DNA of 64,000 bases from Limnanthes douglasii subsp. nivea (Eukaryota > Streptophyta > Magnoliopsida > Brassicales > Limnanthaceae): contig JAUPFV010000001.1 of the NCBI GenBank assembly GCA_036936605.1, forward strand, positions 77,395,910 through 77,459,909. Reading direction: 5' to 3'. The number at the start of each line of letters is the position of its first letter. Position 1 is the stretch's first letter. A model generated the notes under the pieces. It did no database searches, was not told the origin of the DNA, and was given only the letters and a program-made list of their open reading frames with translations. Below are positions 54,553 through 64,000 of this stretch, piece by piece. Both the position numbers and the translations under genes were made by a program.

Positions 54553-55792
54553 TTAATTTTCGTTTATCCGGACTGCCCCCAAAGTTTTAGGGGCAAGTGC
54601 AGTTGCATAACATTCCCTTGCTATTTTTTGGCTACTCCAGACAACTCCCACTTGTCCTTGAACTGCATACTTTAAACATTGGTGAATTCTTGAAGCCACG
54701 GCATGCATCCTGGAGAGCTAGGATCTCCCCGAGATCGCACTGTAACACGTGGGACAATCTACCACAACGAAAAGTACCCTGACCATTTTCTTGAAATGGC
54801 CCTTACCCAACAAAACCTCCTCCTCAAACTCTCCGACCACATCCGCAGAGCTTCCTGTGAAGCACACAATAGACCTGTTCAAACGTTGAATCACTGCTGG
54901 ATTCTTCATCTATTTATAGGAACTTAAAAAGAGAATGTTGGATGAGCTGACAGTGTCAATCAAAATTCTCCTAATGTCATTGCCCCAAATTGATGCTCTT
55001 ATTACCACACCATCCTCGTGAGGACCAACTATGTCCCTCAGGTCATCTTCATCAAAAACAATAAAGGGAAAAGAAATTTGGGACTGATAGAAGGATATGC
55101 CTCCCTCTAACTGAGTAGCCAGAGTGTGAACATGCCTCTTCCTGGAAGAAGGAGTCTGCGCAGTCATTGTGTCTCCCCCAAATATAGTGAGCGACTCAAA
55201 AAAGCTTATGAGCCCAGAAACTGTCTTGGTATGTTCTGTTATAACACCCACTTTATTCTGGGCTAGATCAAGATCCAATTACTCTGATTCTACATCAAAT
55301 CTTTTAATGATTACCATAGCTCCATCCAGAGCAGATGTCCCGGCATTGTTCGTTGGGTCAGTCTGATGAGCATTGTCAGGCCTGTTCCCATTTCTTCTCT
55401 TGACATAAGCTCCCAACTTTCATCTTTCAATTAGATTCTGCACCTCTTGTTTCAAAGCGATGCAATCCTCGGTATTATGGCCAATATCATGATGATATTG
55501 ACAAAAACAAGTATTACGGCTTTCCCTAGGATAGTGAAGCGTTGTCGGCTTCCTAAAGTGTATCTCATATTTTGTTTTGTCATAGATGGTTGCCACATTC
55601 TCTTTCAATTCAGCAAACCACTCCGGTTGGACCCAAGGTCCCCGTTTATTTCTAGACTGCTGGCTCTGAGCTGGAGTTGGGTGAGATTGAGTTTGTTTGG
55701 CCTTGTTGGGCCCCTGTCCGGCTTCCTTGGCCTTGTATCCGGACTGGTTCTGGTTTGGTGCAGCCGGGACAGACCTCACTTTCTTGTGCACC

Positions 55793-56880
55793 CACGGGCG
55801 GAGCCAGGTGGGGTCCTGTGGGGTCCCAGGAACCCACCTAGCTCCGTAAATACTGTCTTTAGTACCTTACTTCAACTTTATGACTCAGTCTAGTTGGTAA
55901 AGGCGCACGTCAGGAACCCACAGATCTTGGTTTCGAGACCCAGCTGTGGATTCTGTTCAATTAGTTTTTTATTATTTATTTTATTATATCATTAAGTTTT
56001 TATTATTTATTTATATATATGATATAGATTTGATATATATTATTTATTTAAAAATATGATTCAAAAAGTAATACTGTAATAAATTTCTTAACTAAAAGAT
56101 AATATTATATATATATATATATATATATAAAATACAGATTTGATATATATTATTTATTTGATCAGCGGGCCGGTTGGTTCCTTTGTCGTCGCCCCTAACT
56201 ACAAGATACAATTGTTTAAAACAATTGTTCTTTTACTATTAATTAGGAAACTCTAACTACAAGCTTCAAACACTAAAGTATTTATTATGACTTTATGTTA
56301 TTAATTTTCATAATTCAAGCTTTGCTACATGTCTTATATTACTATTCACTAGTTAGAAAGATTAATATTGATTGATTTATATTTTTTCTTAAGATAGAAA
56401 GCTATAGATTTCAATTTCGAAACAAATAGACCTGCATAAATCATAATTTTTTATTTTGCTTTACGGATCAAACCGTAACAACATAGGCTCTCGAGTTCAC
56501 TAACAATACATGTCATAATCAATACATTTATTAGTTTTTGTATACTGCGGAAAAGCTCAAACTAAAACCTGATCAAACGTAACAACATAGCCTCTCGAGT
56601 TCACTAGTAATAGATATCCAAATCAATACATCTAGAGTTCACTAGTAATAGATATCCTAATCAATACATCTATTAGTCTACTTATATATATATATTTTTT
56701 ATGTTATAATAGTACTTCAAAGTGTTGACAAAAATAATATGGAAGACTCACTTAAACAATTTTTATATAAATGAAATATGAAGATATATTACAACACCAT
56801 TTTACAACTTCCACTACAAAAGAAATATTTTTTGACAATAACCAGGACACCATAGGGTTTAAATCCTGGCTAAGCCACTG
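55793..56880. mobile_element. Non-autonomous hAT-type element (1,088 bp)
   Basis: Termini CACGGGCGGAGCCAGG and, reversed, CAGTGGCTTAGCCAGG match at 12 of 16 bases. They are flanked by the exact 8-bp target duplication TGTGCACC (55785-55792 and 56881-56888). No transposase is encoded. The interior is AT-rich with direct repeats of CTCGAGTTCACTA (about 56490, 56598 and partly 56635) and a tRNA-like stretch at 55881-55945. Confidence 0.9.
55881..55945 (+). other. tRNA-like Pol III promoter boxes inside the hAT
   Basis: TAGTTGGTAAAGGC (55891-55904) resembles an A box and GGTTTCGAGACCC (55929-55941) a B box, in the right order about 25 nt apart. It does not fold as a full tRNA by eye. It may be a captured SINE head or chance. 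Confidence 0.4.
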
Positions 56881-57986
56881 TGTGCACCCTAGTCTTTTTT
56901 GTTTCATCTACATTGATTTGCTTCCCCACCCTTGCCTCAAAGAAGCTATTGTTACATGTTCAAAGCAATCAACTAGCCTATTATTTGTGTTCATGAACCG
57001 GCTTATATAGTCTTTCAGTGACTCGTTTGGCTCTTGGGCACAATGGATGATAGTATCTCCATTTCCCTTCACCTCCTTACTCCCAACAAAATACCTTCAG
57101 AAGGCCACCCAAACTGTGTCAAAGTTTTTGATACAACCTTGTGGTAGGCTATTGTACCATTTCAAAGCACTCCCCGTAAAAGATTGAGAGAAGGCTCTAC
57201 AAAGAAATTTGTCATCATCATCAAAATTCATCATAATTATTTTAAACTGTTCCAGATGATTGTCCGGATCCTTGCTCCCATCATACTTTTCCATCTTAGT
57301 ATTGTCAAACCTCTTAGGAAGGTTTTCGGACAGTATCTTGGATGAAAATGGGGATTGTCTCCGATTTCGGCCACAACTAAAGACAGTGTCTTCATTGGGT
57401 GTTGCAAAAATACCCGGCTCATCATGGAAAGTGAAGGGATCCATCAGCAGCTGATCCACATGCCTACGGCTATGGTTGTGGCTGTGAGATGACCCTTTTC
57501 CCATATGCCTTTTTAACCTTCCATGCCTATCCCTCTTTCTTGAATATTTTTTAACCACCTTTTGCTTCTTCTTGGATCTGCCCTTATCACTGCTAGACGA
57601 CAAGAACTCTTCAAGCCCATCCTCATTTGAGGAGCTACTAGAGGATTCAGACTCTGAGCTCTCCACCAGTTTAGACCGGTGAGATTTCTTGGAACTGACA
57701 TGGGTTTTTTTAGTACTTAAGTGAGTCTTTGCTGATGGGTCATTCTCCCTTGGATTGTCAGTATAGTGAATGACTGACACTTTCAACTTTTCTTTCTAAC
57801 CTAACTTCGCCTTTTTAGCAGCTCTCAACGAATCTATATCAGCTTTCAACCTGTCTCGTTCTTCGATCGTGTACTCATCGTTCTCACCCACCACTTCTAC
57901 CAAAGGTGGTGGCACTGCTAGCTTGTCCGGATTCATCCAAACTTTTTTTTCTTGCTGGTTTTGAATGCTAGATTCAGGCACCTTCC

Positions 57987-58006
57987 GCTCCCACTGTGGT
58001 CGCCAA
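57987..58006 (-). other. Gypsy C primer binding site
   Basis: The minus strand reads TGGCGACCACAGTGGGAGC just after the 5' LTR, nearly the same as in Gypsy A. Confidence 0.6.
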
Positions 58007-58008
58007 TT

Positions 58009-58384
58009 TGGTGTGGATTATTTTGAACTGAGGGTAATTTTGTCCAACGTATTAAAGATTTTTAAAGGTATTAAATGTTTGGGTGTTTTATAGTGAGAGA
58101 TTTAAGCTTCCTGGCTGTATTAAATGTTCATTACCCTCATTAATGAAAGTGGTTGGGTATTTATACCCTTAATTATGGACCCATGGGCTTTCGGGTCAAG
58201 TTGTGGAACTGGGTCGAGTTTAAAGACTCATTAGTTCTTAAGTAGATTAGTACCTAGCTTAGTCAAAAGGTGTTTAGTATTTAATACTTTTGTCCTGTCC
58301 GGATAGTTTAGTGGACAGTTATTGTCCAAATTACCCCTATCCGGTTTTCTCAGTGAGTGGTGTTGAATAAATCCGGACTCATCA
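58009..58384 (-). repeat. Gypsy C 5' LTR
   Basis: Plus view TGGTGTGG...CTCATCA, then target duplication AGCTC at 58385-58389. Confidence 0.93.
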
Positions 58385-58389
58385 AGCTC

Positions 58390-58576
58390 AATTCGCATCC
58401 TCCCTTGCGAATTGTCTGCAAATCAAGTTACTGATGATTTCGCATCCTCTCATGTGATTCGTTCTCAAATATCAGGATTTCATGAGAGTTGTGTGCTACT
58501 ATAGGATACGAATTGTTAACAAAAATTCAAACAAAACGTCACAACTATTCAGATTAAATAGTTAAATAAAACTAAC
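58390..58576 (-). other. MULE-2 transposase intron, right part, with inverted motif
   Basis: Holds CAATTCGCA - 8 nt - TGCGAATTG at 58389-58414 and decayed copies. The splice donor AACG|GTTAGT lies at about 58576 on the minus strand. Confidence 0.6.
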
Positions 58577-59726
58577 CGTTATTATCGTCCTTTGCTACGG
58601 CAGTAAGCAAGATACCCTTATACTTGCCATATAAGTGGATTCCATCGACAAACAACATTGGACGGCATGAATGGAAACCCTGAAGGGACGGACCAAATGC
58701 TTCAAATCAACACTTGAAGCGGTTTACAGCTGATAACTCCAACTGGCAGTCTGAAGTAATATCGCGACTCTTCAATCGCTTGAAGTACCTGCTTAGTAAA
58801 CTAAAATAACTTGAACTATCTCCAGAAACTCCCCTCCTTTCCTTCTCTAAAGCATTCCATGACAAACAGTAAGAGATGTCAAGACCGTAATCTTATTTGA
58901 CAGCCGATTGTATGGTTTTGGCTGTCAACGAATGGCAGGTCCTGAGAGAATCCTGAATTTCCTCCGCAATCAAATCCGATGTCAAATGCTTATGCCGCTT
59001 ATGCTTTAGGGAGAAAACGGGACTGCAAGTATGGTGCGGAACATACTTCTTGATCTCCATCAAGCCGGTGCTGGAATCAATAGATGCATAAATCCTCCAT
59101 CTGCAACTGCTTGTGAACTTATTTTCACAATAAGCGGTGATCTTCGTTGTTGTGTTGTGTAGGTATTATAAAGCAAAACCATGCTCTAAAGCAAACTTGC
59201 ACAAAGATAACCTAAGACCTGCAGCACCTTCTTCAAAAGCTTGACTCACTCCTGTAATAGCATCAGCCCAACCAGCAGTAGCAAGTTGTTTTTTTCTCTG
59301 ATCAGAATTAATTAAACCGTTACTATTCTCCCCGCTAACTAGTTGATTAAGAGATGGTTCTCCCAAACTTATGTTACGCTCTTTACGCTTTACACCAGAA
59401 CCCTTACCACCAGAACTCTTTTCACCTGAACACTTATCACAAGAACCTTTATCAAAGACGTGTTTTTATGAGAAAAATAACCCGTTTTAAACGCTCCAAA
59501 TCAAGATATAACACCAACCCAACAAAATCCTTCTGGTTATTAAAGAAACAGTTATTGTGATCCCCGCAGGAGTAGATAATTAGGTAGTCACCTGTGACAA
59601 GCTCCTCCCACGTGTTCTCCACATAGTCTTGGATACTTTGAAATCTTTCAAACTCCGTAAAAGGCACAATTGCAGTTTGGTGACCATGTTTAAAAATACA
59701 AACTCGTGATTTAGACATACCTTATC
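58577..59726 (-). pseudogene. MULE-2 transposase, 5' part
   Basis: ATG 59718 (MSKSRVCIFKHG), just after an acceptor GTGCAG (59727), so a 5'-UTR intron precedes it. The N-terminal domain is followed by a low-complexity link and the MuDR DNA-binding zinc region (SLCKFALEHGF; SSCRWRIYASIDSSTGLMEI; KKYVPHHTC; 59240-59010). The start of the DDE domain reads CRPMLFVDGIHLYGKYKG, with the first catalytic Asp at about 58645. Stops and shifts occur at about 59460, 59165, 58900 and 58710. It continues across Gypsy C into 48605-47137. Confidence 0.82.
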
Positions 59727-59779
59727 CTGCACCGAACAAGCTATTAGTTATTAATCCCAAAAAAACAGTGAAAGTTATT

Positions 59780-60480
59780 AATTACTACACTGAGAAACTC
59801 GCATTTTAGCATGCGAATTGTGTGTAAATATAAGCTGCAAACCGTGTATAATTTTAGTCAACAGTTGACCAATTCGCATCCTATCTTGAGAGTTGTTTGC
59901 AACCAAGTCGTACACTCACACTAACCAAAAATGTAAAACAATTCACAATTGGACCTGAGATTTGTTCTCAACTATTTAGTTTCCTGAGATTTGTCTGAAA
60001 GATGATAAGGTATGATATATATATATAACGATTCGCAGCATATCATGTGATTCGTAAAGCAACTAAAAGTCCTGATATGTGTTTGAAAATGCAATACTTT
60101 GGAGTTCCACACAATTCGCAGCATATCATGTGATTCGTAAAGCAACTAGAAGTCCTGATATTTCTTTGAAAATGCAATACTTTGGAGTTCCACGCAATTC
60201 GCAGCATATCATGTGATTCATAAAGCAACTAGAAGTCCTGATATTTGTTTGAAAATGCAATACTTTGGAGCTCCACACAATTCACAACATATACTGATAG
60301 TTGTTTGAAACACTTTTGGATTGTTTCATTCAATTCGCATGAAACCATGTGAATTGGTAACACAATTAACATCTTCCTCATTGGACACATCACACAATTC
60401 GCATGAAACCATGCGAATTGGTAACACAATTAGCATCTTCCTTATTGGATACATCACACAATTCGTATCTTTAACATTAG
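59780..60480 (-). repeat. Right-end inverted-motif array of MULE-2
   Basis: In the inferred 5'-UTR intron of the transposase. Three tandem 81-83-bp units lie at about 60031, 60114 and 60195 (ATTCGCAGCATATCATGTGAT plus AGTCCTGATATTTGTTTGAA). CAATTCGCA - TGAAACCA - TG[TC]GAATTG occurs twice (60331-60356 and 60395-60420). The spacer is 8 nt each time. Confidence 0.85.
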
Positions 60481-60728
60481 AAAATCATTAAAAAAAATCG
60501 CATCTTATGTCGGGAATGCCTGGAGAACTAAAAATCATAGTCTACACACGTTTCACGTTCGAAATCAAAATCTAATACACTAAAAATGAGTATATAACTT
60601 CATAAACAAGGATTAGCGACAAATATTAACAAAATAAGTACAGATCATTGAAACAAAAACAAAAAAACAGAGAAAAGCTCGAAATCAGGCTATGACGTCT
60701 AAAACAGTAGAATAACACCTATTCTAAC
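60481..60728. other. MULE-2 right flank, end not resolved
   Basis: No coding content. It should hold the MULE-2 terminus or be cut by the hAT. 60721-60728 (ATTCTAAC) would be the hAT target duplication, but the partner is missing. Confidence 0.4.
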
Positions 60729-63375
60729 TAGGGCTGTCAATTTTGGGTTTCGGGTCGTGGTCTAACAGGTTTGACCGACCCGAAATTTTAAAACCGGTGA
60801 CACGAACCCGACACGAACCCGAAATTCGTGTAAGGTTCAAAGACACGAACCCGACCTGTTAAAAACCTGTTGGACCCGAACCCGACCTGTTGGACCCAAA
60901 ACCTGTTGGACCCGAACCCGACCTGTTAGACCCGAACCCGACCTGTTGGACCCGAAACCTGTTGGACCCGAACCCGATCTGTTAGACCCGAACCCGACCT
61001 GTTGGACCCAAAACCTGTTGGACCCGAACCCAACCTGTTAGACCCGAACCCGACCAGTTGGACCCGAAACCTGTTGGACCCGAACCCGACCAGTTGGACC
61101 TGAAACCTGTTGGACCCGAACCCGAAACACGAAAACAAACCCAAAACACAAACCCGATATAAATGTATAACACGAACACGACCTGTTAGACACGAAAATA
61201 TGAAAACTGAAAAACGAACATAAATAACATGAAATTTAGAGAGTATTAACTTCACATCTTACAAAATATTAAAAACATTACATTACATAAAAATGGCCTT
61301 GAACAACAAATGTTTAAATAAAAAAAACACAAACTTTTGGAAGTGGACCAATTTGAAGATCCTACAAAAATAAAGTAAAATAAAAGTTAGAACGCAAATA
61401 TATATTATAATCGATAACATATTTATACAATTATATCATTAATTACCTTAAACGAAATCAACTAATTGAAGCATCGCCCATGTTAAGATCCAAATCCAAA
61501 CTCAAACAATCCTCTGTGAGTTTTTTCATCTTATCTTCTTGCAAAGCTAGAAGATATTATCAAACAATAGATATTGGAATCATATAAAATAGATATAAAC
61601 TATTAAATATTTAAATTTTAGAATTTAGAAAACTTACATTTTTCTCCAAATAACCAATCCCTCGTACAAATTAATGCCTCAGCCGTATCCGGTTTAAGCG
61701 AACTACGAAATTGGTCAAGATCTCGACCCCCAACACTGAATGTCGACTCTGATGCAACCATAGATATAGGAATGGACAACACATTACGAGTCATGGTAGC
61801 GAGTTCCGGATATTTATATTGGTTTATTTTCCAATATGCTAAGATGTCAAAAAATTTATCCCCCTTCACCTTTGCTGCATCTAAATATAGTTCGAGTTGT
61901 GTAGTTTTTGATAAACCACTACATGCATCACTTTTGAAATCATCAAACTCCTGCACAAACAAAATCATATATAGATTTAAACAAATGAAATTAATATTAT
62001 ATAATAGATTAAAAATATACCTTCATGAAGTCATCTGCTAGTCCACCCATCGATGGTAATCGAGTACTTCCCATATTATCTGAAGAGGAAGCCTCTTCAA
62101 TTGAAGTCTTGCTACCGTACTCATCAAAAAGAGAATATAACTTGCTTTTAACCTTGTCAAACTCATGTTCATAACCATCATCACCATATATTTTACGGTA
62201 AGAAAACTCCACAAACTGAAGTTTGTAACAAGGATCTAATATGATGGCAATAGCCATAATTAGACTAAAATCAGACCAATATTTCCTAAATTTTTCCCAC
62301 ATTTGATGAGCCATCTTTCTTATGTACTCGTCTTCACTTCTTAACTCTTCTTTCAAAGTCAAATGTGCCATGGCAACCAAAGGAAAATACAAATTCGATG
62401 TAGGATACTCCCTTCCGGAAAAAGCACAAGTAATATTATAGAACACCTTCAAAAATTTGCCAATCTTCTCTATCCTATCCCACTCCTCACGGGTTGGAAA
62501 AGAAGTAAAATTTGAATCACTCAAATCTAGGTGAGAAAATGCACGACGATAAAACATAGCACTCTCAAGCATAAGAAAAGTTGAGTTCCATCTTGTAGGT
62601 ACATCTTGCCTTAAACCCTTAGTAGAATCTAAAGGCATATGTTTAACACATTCTAAAAACTTATGCTTCCTTGCTTGTGATCCCCTAACATACTTCACAC
62701 ATTCACGAACTTTGTCAACGGCTATATCGATTTGTTTCAATCCATCTTGAACTACTAAATTCAATACATGTGCACAACAATTAACATGAAAGAATTCTCC
62801 AGAACAAACAAGTGCATCTTTCAAATTCAGTTGAGTTATCAACTTATCAACTGAAACTGTGTTAGAACTTGCATTATCTAACGTAAGAGCAAACAACTTA
62901 TCTTCAATGTTCCAATCATCAAGCATAGTATGCAGTTTCTCATATAAACACACACCATTGTGAGGAGGTGGCATATAACTAAAATTTAGAACACATTTTT
63001 GTAAAACCCATTCTTTATCAATAAAATATGCGGTGAGACAAATATAACCATCAGTAGTGATAGAGGTCCATAGGTCAGATGTCAAACTAATTCGGCCCGG
63101 AGTTAACTCTAACATTTTTTTAACTTTAGTTTTTTCTCTATCATAAATATTCATCACATCACTCTTGCAAGTATTTCTACCAAATAATTGAACATCATTT
63201 CTTAAATACCGAAATACTTGTCGAAACCCTTTATACTCAACAAATTGAAAAGGCATCTCATGAAGAATAATTACTGCGACAAGTAACTCTCTAAACTTTT
63301 CTGGATCATAAGGACGACTAGCAAGAGACATGCAATCACTTGATTGTGAAATAAGCATATGTCCTACATCACGAC
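60729..63375 (-). mobile_element. hAT transposon, truncated on its right side
   Basis: Starts TAGGGCTGTCAA, a common plant hAT terminus, and encodes a hAT transposase reading away from the right end. The right end, with the zinc-finger start of the transposase, is cut at 63376 by a Gypsy LTR. Confidence 0.8.
60770..61135. repeat. Subterminal CCCGAACCCGACCTGTTGGA minisatellite
   Basis: Roughly 18-20-bp units of GACCCGAACCCGACCTGTTG in near-tandem array. Plant hATs with this terminus often carry ACCCGA subterminal repeats. ORFs across it are by-products. Confidence 0.85.
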
Positions 63376-63402
63376 TGGTAAGAATTAAAGCTGAAATGAT
63401 CA
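61618..63402 (-). pseudogene. hAT transposase (RICESLEEPER type), N-terminus missing
   Basis: Exons up to 62021 and 61950-61618, with a 70-bp GT-AG intron (61951-62020). The visible part begins after the BED zinc finger: FRELLVAVIILHEMPFQFVE, TSDLWTSITTDGY (catalytic Asp region, about 63065), LTLDNASSN (about 62860), CCAHVLNLVVQDGL and RWNSTFLMLE (about 62590). The C-terminal hATC dimerisation domain has VLSIPISMVASESTFS (catalytic Glu region, about 61740). The whole remaining frame is open. The first dozen codons come from the inserted LTR, and the BED finger is lost, so the copy should not bind its ends. Confidence 0.9.
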
Positions 63403-63659
63403 AATCAAGAACACAAATCTACTTAGAGAATTTTAGGAAGTGAAAAGTGCTTCTGATTATTTCATGGGCTCAACTAACTTCTTCAGCCTCTTTAAATAGA
63501 CTGAGTGAGTTAGTTAGAGAAATGGTTACATAATGGTATATTTGCAGTTTAGCCCTTTACATTTCTCTTAAAGCCTAATTTAACCTTATATTTACAAAAC
63601 TTATCACTTTAGTCCCTATCAATTGCACTTAGGTCCCTGAGGAATATCTTTCCTTATCA
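63376..63659 (-). repeat. LTR of a third B-family Gypsy element
   Basis: 284 bp, the same length and ends (TGG...TTATCA) as the Gypsy B LTRs, but diverged, most in the first 70 bp. It interrupts the hAT. Confidence 0.9.
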
Positions 63660-64000
63660 GTACCCCCCCTAGTTCTTATACAGACATTTATAAGAACTAT
63701 TAGCTCCTCGAACTCTACCTTGAGTCAGTACAACTTTCTTCACTTTATCTCTTTATTATAATTGAACCCAATGATTTGTGACTTCTCCTCGAATTTGTGA
63801 ACAAGTGCAAACAGATTTCCCATCGCTTCGAACTTACCAACTTGAAGTACAACTTCGCCTCAACTTCGAACATTATTACTAGGAACGCAATTTTGCTTAC
63901 ACTTCGAAATCTCTGATCCCTACTTGATAGATTGATTAGACCTTTAATAGTAGACCCATGACTTTACACACTTTCTTTTCGTTTCATATTCCACCCAATG
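63660..64000 (-). mobile_element. Start of the interior of a B-family Gypsy, runs off the window
   Basis: Matches 21880-22250 of Gypsy B (TACCCCCCCTAGTTCTTATA; TATAAGAACTATTAGCTCCTCGA). By comparison, gag-pol would be on the minus strand beyond the window and an accessory gene on the plus strand. Confidence 0.85.

Larger units (their letters stand above)
54553..57936 (-). pseudogene. Gypsy C Gag-Protease, broken, interrupted by a hAT
   Basis: ATG 57936 (MNPDKLAVP). Ser-rich and Lys-rich N-terminus; Gag core 57390-56900 (LEQFKIIMMNF, LCRAFSQSFTGSALKWY). The hAT insertion is 55793-56880 and gag resumes at 55784 with KVRSVPAA. The zinc-like segment CQYHHDIGHNTEDC is at about 55480. The protease site reads IDT-V-SSSN, with Gly replaced by Val, so inactive. 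Scattered stops lie at about 57793, 57095, 55420, 55279, 54910 and 54718. The frame ends EN-TAA (54553-54555), then CAG TTG, as in Gypsy B. Confidence 0.85.
48771..58384 (-). mobile_element. Gypsy C: Tat-type element, truncated integrase, holds a hAT insertion (9,614 bp)
   Basis: LTRs 48771-49147 (377 bp) and 58009-58384 (376 bp) differ at roughly 25 sites. They are flanked by exact target duplications AGCTC (48766-48770 and 58385-58389). gag-pol is on the minus strand with the accessory gene on the plus strand. A deletion at about 52229 removed the integrase core and the end of the accessory gene. A 1,088-bp hAT sits in gag. Confidence 0.95.
39250..60728. mobile_element. Second giant Mutator-like element, MULE-2, split by nested insertions
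   Basis: A MuDR-type transposase (minus, from 59718 inward) and a Ulp1-type gene (plus, from about 39300 inward) converge, with a small ORF between. Inverted motifs built on AATTCGCA/TGCGAATT run through introns and spacers from about 39840 to 60480 and stop outside. A solo LTR and Gypsy C interrupt it, and a hAT sits at the right edge. Removing the nested DNA leaves about 11 kb. I could not find its terminal repeats or target duplication, so both ends are approximate. Confidence 0.7.

Noticed and set aside
55891..55941. A tRNA gene
   Set aside because: Only A- and B-box-like stretches are present; no acceptor stem or plausible anticodon arm could be drawn.
60926..61255. Gly/Ser/Arg-rich ORFs on the minus strand
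   Set aside because: By-products of the hAT subterminal minisatellite.

Overview
The window is repeat-rich nuclear DNA from a flowering plant, most likely a eudicot. The evidence is nested Ty3/Gypsy (Tat-type) and Ty1/Copia retroelements, Mutator-like elements (MULEs) carrying plant-only accessory domains, hAT transposons, GT-AG introns and AT-rich spacers. I see no single-copy host gene, rRNA, true tRNA or CRISPR array. The species cannot be named from this sequence.

Layout. 1-1660: remnants of a Gypsy pol with a 50-bp tandem array, and a minus-strand Copia LTR with a tRNA-iMet primer site. 1978-11027: a complete 9,050-bp MULE (MULE-1) with 37-bp terminal inverted repeats and an exact 9-bp target duplication. 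It carries a plant mobile domain (PMD) gene, two small divergent genes, and a transposase fused to an OTU protease domain; all four frames are broken. 11037-13425: AT-rich spacer. 13426-21451: degraded, internally deleted Gypsy A. 21596-31988: young Gypsy B with apparently identical 284-bp LTRs and target duplication GATAT; gag-pol is on the minus strand and an intact, spliced accessory gene is on the plus strand. 31994-39250: microsatellites and decayed Gypsy and Copia pieces. About 39250-60728: a second, older MULE (MULE-2) with a Ulp1-type gene on the left and a MuDR-type transposase on the right, split by a solo LTR (48154-48532) and by Gypsy C (48771-58384). Gypsy C itself holds a 1,088-bp non-autonomous hAT. 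60729-63375: an autonomous-type hAT. 63376-64000: LTR and interior of another B-family Gypsy that cuts the hAT and runs off the window.

The most notable signal is that the two MULEs share one plan. An accessory protein gene (PMD or Ulp1) reads inward from the left end and the transposase reads inward from the right end. Small TATA-driven ORFs sit between them. The 5'-UTR introns of both outer genes are filled with inverted-repeat motifs built on TCGCA/TGCGA half-sites; in MULE-2 most have an 8-nt spacer. In MULE-1 the two small divergent genes look like paralogues and share a bidirectional promoter containing a 27-bp tandem repeat.

A second signal concerns the Gypsy elements. Elements B and C both keep an in-frame stop at the same protease/RT boundary, each followed by CAG-TT. 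All three full-size elements carry an antisense accessory gene with its own TATA-like site and a phase-1 intron at the same place.
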